This document shows, piece by piece, positions 19,239-24,399 of a stretch of 24,399 nucleotides of DNA. A program made the position numbers and the translations under genes. This DNA comes from a virus. Positions within the stretch are counted from its first letter, which is position 1; the number at the start of each line of letters is the position of its first letter. Location: the IMG/VR virus record IMGVR_UViG_3300032093_000807, positions 1 to 24,399 of that record, one strand, 5' to 3'. Below the pieces are notes generated by a model. It was not told where the DNA came from. It saw nothing but the letters and a program-made list of their open reading frames with translations, and did no database searches.

Positions 19239-19747
19239 TGGCAAATCTCGGGGATTGTCCAGTTGCGACGTTTCTGGCGGCGCTTGATGACGATCGCCGA
19301 GAAGGTTTCCTTAATTACGCCGAGAACACCTACTCCGTCTACGAGATCTGGCTCTACGCCAGCGTGCTGGGATATGACGACAGCTTCACAGCACTAGAGC
19401 GCTGGATCAATAAGCACTACCGCAAGCTCAATAAGCGGGAACTTCTCCTGGCTGAAGCCTGCAAGCTCGAGGCCGACGTCGACTTCCTTAGGCAGCAGGT
19501 CCAAGCAGATCTCGTCAAGCCGGATGCTGCGGCCAGTCGCATCGCGCATTTATCCAAGGAATTGCGAGGACACCTGACGGAGATCGACAAGATGACTCGC
19601 ACCACGGACCGCAAGGGCCTAATCATGGCCGGGGCAGATGCAGTCATGCGTCAGCTGCGGGCAATCTTCAAGGACAACGACGAAGTGGTGACGGCGTTGG
19701 ACTCGGCGTTTGAGTCTGTGTGGGCACAACTGGAAAACGAGAAGTAG
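19238..19747 (+). CDS. terS: Putative small terminase subunit, 169 aa
   Basis: This gene lies immediately before the large terminase. The protein begins MANLGDCPVATFLAALDDDR, is charged and helical with a length usual for small terminase subunits, contains YSVYEIWLYASVLGYDDSFT and ALERWINKHY in an N-terminal helical part that could bind DNA, and has a long helical middle (KRELLLAEACKLEADVDFLR). Small terminases recognise the genome for packaging and form a ring that feeds the large subunit. There is no signature motif, so the call rests on position, size and helical makeup. Confidence 0.6.
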   Translation: MANLGDCPVATFLAALDDDRREGFLNYAENTYSVYEIWLYASVLGYDDSFTALERWINKHYRKLNKRELLLAEACKLEADVDFLRQQVQADLVKPDAAASRIAHLSKELRGHLTEIDKMTRTTDRKGLIMAGADAVMRQLRAIFKDNDEVVTALDSAFESVWAQLENEK

Positions 19748-19791
19748 ACAGAAATCGCCGAAAGCGCGCGGCGTGGTCTACATGAATAGTG

Positions 19792-19806
19792 AAAAACAAG
19801 TAGATT
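19792..19806 (+). promoter_or_regulatory. Possible late promoter of the large terminase gene
   Basis: AAAAACAAG (19792-19800) runs directly into TAGATT (19801-19806), 7 bases before the ATG at 19814. The same pair precedes the island at 4514 with four extra bases between. Initiation would give a nearly leaderless mRNA. Confidence 0.4.
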
Positions 19807-19813
19807 GTGAGGC

Positions 19814-21358
19814 ATGGCAGGCGCATCGATTGCTCTAGCGCGCAAGAGAAGTGCGCTGAAGGCGGCTCAAAGCATTAAGAAGCAGCCGGAGGTGGTCGTC
19901 GAAGAGCCGGTGATCCCGCCTCATGTCCTCAAGGCGAGGGACAACTTCGGCTACTTCTGCGAACTGATGGGCAAGCCACCGGCTCGCCACATGAAGGAAT
20001 GGCACCGAGCATTCCTCACTAATCAGAGCAACGAACACCTGCTGGACATTGCAGGGCCCAACACCTGCCTGCTCAGTCCGCGGGGTAGCGCGAAGAGCAC
20101 GGTGCTGGGCCTGCTGCTGGGGTGGCTGATTGGCAGGCACGCGTTGGCGAAGAAGCTGCTGCGGATCCTGTACGTCTCCTACAACGTCGACGTTGCGCGC
20201 AATAAAAGCGCTGCGATCAAAAACCTGATCCTCTCGAGGGAATACCAGGAGATCTTCCCGTGTGTCCGTCTATCCAAAACCAGGACATCAGATGAGTTGT
20301 GGAGCATCGACTGGGACTTCGCCGAGGTGGATGTTCGCGGTGAGGATGCGTTCACCATCGCCTGCGCTGGCCTGAAGGGCACGATCACCTCGAAGCGAAG
20401 CTCGTTGATTGTGGTCGATGACGCCATCAAAAGCGCGGCGTCGATCGCGAACCCCGACATCCGCCGGGAGATGGAGACGAACTGGACGAACGTGATTGTG
20501 CCGACGATGTTCCAAGGCGCGCGCGCCATCGCCCTGGGCACGCGGTTCCATTTTGATGATCTGTTCGCGACCATCTTCACCGAAAAGAAGGGCTGGAAAA
20601 CGGTCGTCCAGTCGGCCCTGCGCTACGACGAGGACGGCCGGCCCAAGTCCTACTGGCCTGAGATGTGGTCGACGAAGTACCTGCTGAAGCTCCAGCACGA
20701 CGACCGCATTGCTTTCTCATACCAGTACTTGAACCAGCCGGTGCGATCCACCGAGCTGGGTGTGAGCCCCGAGCTGTTCGTGCGCGGTGAGGTGCCTGAG
20801 ACCTACGACATGGTGGGCGTCGGCATCGACCTCTCGGCGGGGATGAGCGAGCGCAATGACTGGACTGTCTTCACCCTGGCTGGCCGCGTTGACGATAAGT
20901 GCTACATCATTGATTACAGGCGCATGCGCTCGATGGGCAACATCGAGAAGGTGGAAGCGTTGTGCGAGCTGTTGATGGAGTGGAACCTGCTTGCCACCAA
21001 CGACGATGGTCAGTACTTTCCGACAAACTCACCGGTCACGATCTGGCCTGAAGTCGTGGCATACCAAAAGAGTTTCGAGGGGGACCTCAAGCGGATTCTG
21101 TTCAATGAATGGCAGCTGTACAACCTCCACATTTCTCCGGTGAAGGGTTTCCGCGGGGACAAGCTCGCCAGGCTGCGAGGGATCCTTGGCCTCTTCCAGG
21201 CCAAGAAGATCATTTTCAACAAGTACCGCGATTTCAGCTACATGATCGACGAGATCACGAACTTTGGCCACAGCCCTCACGACGACTGTGCCGACAGCCT
21301 GAACATCGTTGTCCAGGGACTGATGAAGCGCGGGGCTGCGCAAATCGAATGGACTTAA
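19814..21358 (+). CDS. terL: Terminase large subunit, 514 aa
   Basis: This is the ATP-driven motor and nuclease that packages DNA into the prohead. The Walker A motif is SPRGSAKST (residues 88-96), Walker B is SLIVVDDA (197-204), and the coupling-type ALGTRFH is at 240-246. The C-terminal RNase H-like nuclease starts at GVGIDLSAG (336-343, Asp339) and has Glu413 and the PHDDCADSL segment (488-496) as candidate metal ligands. Length is usual for the family. It is followed 9 bases later by the portal gene. All ATPase and nuclease motifs are present, so the protein should be active. Confidence 0.95.
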   Translation: MAGASIALARKRSALKAAQSIKKQPEVVVEEPVIPPHVLKARDNFGYFCELMGKPPARHMKEWHRAFLTNQSNEHLLDIAGPNTCLLSPRGSAKSTVLGLLLGWLIGRHALAKKLLRILYVSYNVDVARNKSAAIKNLILSREYQEIFPCVRLSKTRTSDELWSIDWDFAEVDVRGEDAFTIACAGLKGTITSKRSSLIVVDDAIKSAASIANPDIRREMETNWTNVIVPTMFQGARAIALGTRFHFDDLFATIFTEKKGWKTVVQSALRYDEDGRPKSYWPEMWSTKYLLKLQHDDRIAFSYQYLNQPVRSTELGVSPELFVRGEVPETYDMVGVGIDLSAGMSERNDWTVFTLAGRVDDKCYIIDYRRMRSMGNIEKVEALCELLMEWNLLATNDDGQYFPTNSPVTIWPEVVAYQKSFEGDLKRILFNEWQLYNLHISPVKGFRGDKLARLRGILGLFQAKKIIFNKYRDFSYMIDEITNFGHSPHDDCADSLNIVVQGLMKRGAAQIEWT

Positions 21359-21360
21359 AC

Positions 21361-21366
21361 TAGATC
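21361..21366 (+). promoter_or_regulatory. TAGATC hexamer before the portal gene
   Basis: TAGATC lies one base before the portal ATG in the 9-base gap. Its similarity to other TAGANT hexamers may be chance, since no leader would remain. Confidence 0.2.
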
Positions 21367-21367
21367 C

Positions 21368-23590
21368 ATGAGCCAACCCAAAACCGAGCGTTTTCGCCGC
21401 ATCCTTGAGGCCGCGCGCAAGCGTGATGGTACGGCTGGTGTTGACACGATGGTGGTCAACTCGCATCTCGCGCAGATGCGGCTATTCATGCTGCGCCAGG
21501 GTCTGGAGTTCTTCCCTGCGCAGGACACCTTTGGTTTCCGCAAGAGCTTCCTCGCGGATCTGATCCAGGACAACGAGATCGACGCGCGCCTTGAAGGCAT
21601 CGTCGATGACTTCCTGCTGGACGGTAAGGGGCTGTGGTACTTCCGCCCGGTGCAGGACACCTACCGCTTGATGTGGTTCAGCAAGGAGAACTACCGCGCC
21701 TATTACGACGCCGCGGGCCAGCTGGAAGAGGTGGAGCTCATCTATAGCTTCACCGTGCGTGATGGCATCGGCGCCATGGGCTCGATTGCCGGTGGCGATG
21801 GCGGCTCCCTGCGTTACGTCAAGCTGCAGGTTCGCCGGGACACCATCAAGGAATCCATCACGACCGAGAAGCCGAGCTTCGATGCTGGTGTCGCGACCCT
21901 GAACTACGCGCCCAACACGACGCGAACGCTGCGAAACAGCTTGGGATTCATCCCTGCTGTCGAGTCTTTCAACAATATGCGCTCGACTGGCATGGATGCC
22001 AGTGGCGAGTTCGATTGGCTCAGCGATCACATCGTGACGCACGATGAGCTGATCAAGAATATCCGAGCCAATATCACCTTCTATGGAAACCCGACCTTGG
22101 TTTCCAGCCGCCCGAAGCAGGACTTGATCGAGTCGGGCGATGGTGACGAGTTTCGTCCGACAATCAGTTCACAGGCCGGCTTCTACGCTGCGAATCGACC
22201 CTCGACGCGACTCAGTTCACCTTTGGGCGCCGGCGGTGGTGGCGGCGGGGTGAAGGTGCCTCGGATTATCGCCAACATCGAGGCCACCGATCGTGTCGCC
22301 TACATCACGCCGGACGCGGTGAGCGGCGATCAGAACCTCTACGCACGCCAGTACCGCGAGGAGCTGCGCAACGCCATGGGTGGCGTTGACGAGCTGGGCA
22401 TCAGCTCCGGCGCGACGGCATATGAAGTCAAGTCGCTGTATGGCCGGGCTGCGACAACAGCCGCTCGCAAGTGCCGCGGGCTGTTGACCTACGGCCTGTG
22501 CAAGCTGCTGGCACTTGTGCTGTTCAACGAAGAAAAGATCTTCCGCGAATCCTTTGCCGCTGCCGTTGGCCTCGAGGAGCCGCCCGTGCCGTTGCGTGAG
22601 GAGTTTGCGGATGCCGAGCAATACCAAGAGGCGGTTGCAGCATTCCAGGAGGCATACCAGCAATTCGAGCAAGCGCTGGAAGCCCAGATTGCCGAAGCGG
22701 TGCAAGCACGTCAGCTTCCGCCCGGTGTGGTTGGGCTGATCCCTGACGGCGATCGAAAGATCGAGTGGCGCTGGAAGGGGCCAGTCTTTGAGGATTCCAC
22801 AGAAGATATACTGAACTCAAGCATTGTTGTGCGCAACCTGCAGGAGCTCGGTGTTAACAGCATCGAGGCCCTCAGGTACCTCTTCCCGGATAAAACCGAC
22901 GAAGAGCGCAGCGCAATGCTTAGTGGCTATCCATTCCGAATGGCTCAAGCCACGCAGCAAAGCATTGGCACCTTCCTGTCGCTGATTCAAAACATGCGAC
23001 AGACCCCGCATCCGCAGGCTCCGGACCTCCCCCTGCTGGCGGATCCCAAGCTCGATTTGACGCCCTACGTCTATCGAGCCCTCGAATTCCTTAAGAGAGA
23101 ACTGACCTATGCAGGACAGTACAACGATGGCGACGGCAGTGGCGACCCCGCAGCCCTCGATCCCATCCAGCGTGGCCGCGCCGACCGTGGCCTCCCCGTC
23201 GATGCCGCAGGCACCCCAAGCTTCGTACCCGACGGCTCAACCCCAGGCTCCGGCTTACTCCCCGGAAGCTCCGGTTTCAGTGCCTCAGGCCAACCCGTGG
23301 CAGGCGGCGTACCAGGGTCTGCTCGCCAGCTTGAGCGCGACGCCGCAATCCCAGCCCCAGGCGTCCTACTCGGCACCGACCCAACAGGCGGCCCCTACCC
23401 CGGCGGCCTACCTGCAAGCACCGGTGAGCTACCAGGCGGCTCCCTCCGTTACGGCGCCGCTGACCTCAGCATTCCCACAAACGGCGGCCTATTCCCAGGC
23501 GATGCCGGCACAGGCGCCGAGCTACAGCAGCGAGCAGAGCGCAGCCGCGAGCGACGAGTATCTGCAAAGCGTCAGCAGCGAAAGTCTTGA
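21368..23590 (+). CDS. Portal protein, 740 aa
   Basis: The portal forms the dodecameric ring through which DNA enters and leaves the head. Features typical of portals are the helical stem region (YEVKSLYGRAATTAARKCRG), GFIPAVESFNN, and IEWRWKGPVFEDSTEDILNS with the following helices that lead into the crown. It lies directly after terL. From about residue 581 the protein continues for 160 residues of Gly/Pro/Ser/Arg-rich, probably disordered sequence to the only stop at 23588-23590. That extension overlaps the next gene in another frame. Because no earlier stop exists, it should be translated. Confidence 0.9.
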   Translation: MSQPKTERFRRILEAARKRDGTAGVDTMVVNSHLAQMRLFMLRQGLEFFPAQDTFGFRKSFLADLIQDNEIDARLEGIVDDFLLDGKGLWYFRPVQDTYRLMWFSKENYRAYYDAAGQLEEVELIYSFTVRDGIGAMGSIAGGDGGSLRYVKLQVRRDTIKESITTEKPSFDAGVATLNYAPNTTRTLRNSLGFIPAVESFNNMRSTGMDASGEFDWLSDHIVTHDELIKNIRANITFYGNPTLVSSRPKQDLIESGDGDEFRPTISSQAGFYAANRPSTRLSSPLGAGGGGGGVKVPRIIANIEATDRVAYITPDAVSGDQNLYARQYREELRNAMGGVDELGISSGATAYEVKSLYGRAATTAARKCRGLLTYGLCKLLALVLFNEEKIFRESFAAAVGLEEPPVPLREEFADAEQYQEAVAAFQEAYQQFEQALEAQIAEAVQARQLPPGVVGLIPDGDRKIEWRWKGPVFEDSTEDILNSSIVVRNLQELGVNSIEALRYLFPDKTDEERSAMLSGYPFRMAQATQQSIGTFLSLIQNMRQTPHPQAPDLPLLADPKLDLTPYVYRALEFLKRELTYAGQYNDGDGSGDPAALDPIQRGRADRGLPVDAAGTPSFVPDGSTPGSGLLPGSSGFSASGQPVAGGVPGSARQLERDAAIPAPGVLLGTDPTGGPYPGGLPASTGELPGGSLRYGAADLSIPTNGGLFPGDAGTGAELQQRAERSRERRVSAKRQQRKS

Positions 23591-24107
23591 AGTTCTCCAG
23601 CACTTCGGCGCTGAAGCCCCTGCCCTGCTGAATCGCTACGCCTGCGTCGTCGAGGACGCTCTCCTCGCCCAGGCCCAGCAGACCGCTCAGGCTCTGCAGC
23701 AAATCCAGGCCATCCAGGGTCAACTGCAGAACTCACACACCGTGATCGAGGCTGCCGCTGAGGACAATGCCGCGTATCACACCCTGCTGACCAATCCCGA
23801 GATCCTCGCTGAGTACGTCAACGAGTTCTTCGGTCCCGAAGGTCCCTACCCCACCGAGCTTCCCCAGGATCGCCTGGCCGCTGAGGTTGCCGCGAACGAG
23901 CGTCGCTTTGCCCCCCCGGCTGCGACCTATCAGCGCCCGCAAATGGAAATGCCCGCTCCCGACGTGCAGGCAACCAATGGCGGCGGTGATGATTTCTGGG
24001 CCACCTTCTCTGCCATCAGCGAGCGCAATCCCGCCGCTGCATGGCAGATGCTGAGCCAGGCTTCCCCCGAAGCGCTGCGCAGCAAGGTGCTGGTATCTGA
24101 AGGCTGA
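23109..24107 (+). CDS. Putative head scaffold protein, up to 332 aa
   Basis: A gene after the portal and before the capsid is normally the scaffold that templates prohead assembly. This one has a low-complexity N-terminal part rich in Pro, Gln, Ala and Tyr (SYPTAQPQAPAYSPEAPVSV), then a Gln-rich helix (EDALLAQAQQTAQALQQIQA) and a charged C-terminus (AAAWQMLSQASPEALRSKVL). The first ATG (23109) has AAGAGAG 8-10 bases before it and lies inside portal codon 581; ATG 23127 and 23202 are alternatives. Whatever the start, the N-terminal part overlaps the portal tail in the +1 frame. Confidence 0.65.
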   Translation: MQDSTTMATAVATPQPSIPSSVAAPTVASPSMPQAPQASYPTAQPQAPAYSPEAPVSVPQANPWQAAYQGLLASLSATPQSQPQASYSAPTQQAAPTPAAYLQAPVSYQAAPSVTAPLTSAFPQTAAYSQAMPAQAPSYSSEQSAAASDEYLQSVSSESLEVLQHFGAEAPALLNRYACVVEDALLAQAQQTAQALQQIQAIQGQLQNSHTVIEAAAEDNAAYHTLLTNPEILAEYVNEFFGPEGPYPTELPQDRLAAEVAANERRFAPPAATYQRPQMEMPAPDVQATNGGGDDFWATFSAISERNPAAAWQMLSQASPEALRSKVLVSEG

Positions 24108-24122
24108 GGCCAGGAGAGCGAG

Positions 24123-24399
24123 ATGGCAAACCTGCCCCCCGGCCTGCCGGCGCACTTTAATCCCGTCGCTGCTGAACTGAAGGCAGGGCCAGCACCTGCG
24201 CAAATGCAGCAATCGCTGCAGCAGGAAGCGACCCGCCAGGATGTACGCAACGAAGCGCGCGAAGCCGCAGCGAATGCTCTGGTTCAACGCGCGAAGAAGG
24301 CCGTGCAACTTGCTGTTTTGCAGCAAGGAAGTGGCGACCCTAGGGCTACTCTGCCGGGCCTGACGACAATCGCAGATCGACCGGAGCTCCTGAATAATA
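24123..24399 (+). CDS. Start of the next late gene, cut by the window edge
   Basis: An ATG at 24123 is preceded by AGGAG at 24112-24116, one of the best ribosome sites in the window. The 92 visible codons have no stop: MANLPPGLPAHFNPVAAELK, then a Gln/Ala/Arg helix (QQSLQQEATRQDVRNEAREA) and GSGDPRATLPGLTTIADRPE. It may be a second scaffold-like or head protein before the capsid gene. Confidence 0.65.
   Translation, partial: MANLPPGLPAHFNPVAAELKAGPAPAQMQQSLQQEATRQDVRNEAREAAANALVQRAKKAVQLAVLQQGSGDPRATLPGLTTIADRPELLNN

Overview
The window is part of a tailed double-stranded DNA phage genome (or a prophage carrying the same module). The support is a small terminase candidate, large terminase, portal and scaffold-like gene in the canonical order on the + strand (19.2-24.1 kb), next to a dense cluster of very small, overlapping, mostly unrecognised genes on the - strand, including a Gp157-family gene and an SSB-like gene. 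Base composition is GC-rich. Few genes have a clear Shine-Dalgarno sequence, which would fit a host such as a picocyanobacterium, but nothing here fixes the host and I leave it open. I see no integrase, tRNA, rRNA, CRISPR array, polymerase or tail genes in this window.

Layout. (1) 1-4.4 kb, - strand: a tightly packed, probably early operon of about 15 genes, many joined by ATGA start/stop overlaps. It includes a Gp157-family protein, an orphan HicA-like protein, a zinc-ribbon protein, a stand-alone AP2-domain protein and a secreted RlpA-like double-psi beta-barrel protein. (2) 4.5-5.35 kb, + strand: a three-gene island whose first protein looks like the late virion genes. It runs tail-to-tail into the next block. 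(3) 5.35-7.27 kb, - strand: a second operon of small hypothetical genes. (4) 7.27-10.04 kb, - strand: mostly one-gene cassettes. Most consist of a conserved 20-bp box, a short leader, a small ORF and a strong intrinsic terminator; near-identical terminators and boxes recur from cassette to cassette. One of these genes looks like a divergent single-stranded DNA-binding protein. (5) 10.04-10.81 kb: the only long non-coding stretch, lying between divergent gene blocks. It holds five 10-bp repeats in helical phase and several dyads. (6) 10.8-24.4 kb, + strand: the late block, with a 870-residue protein, a run of Gly/Ala-rich proteins with membrane-like or repeat segments (probable internal or ejection virion proteins), then small terminase candidate, large terminase, portal, scaffold candidate and the start of another gene at the window edge.

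How it fits together (inference). The leftward genes probably act in host takeover and DNA metabolism and the rightward block in particle assembly, with control sites in the 10.04-10.81 kb region. The most unusual points are the repeated terminator-plus-box cassettes, the 482-nt portal/scaffold overlap in two frames, the 10-bp phased repeat array, and a virion-type gene island inside the early region that shares upstream sequence with the large terminase gene.
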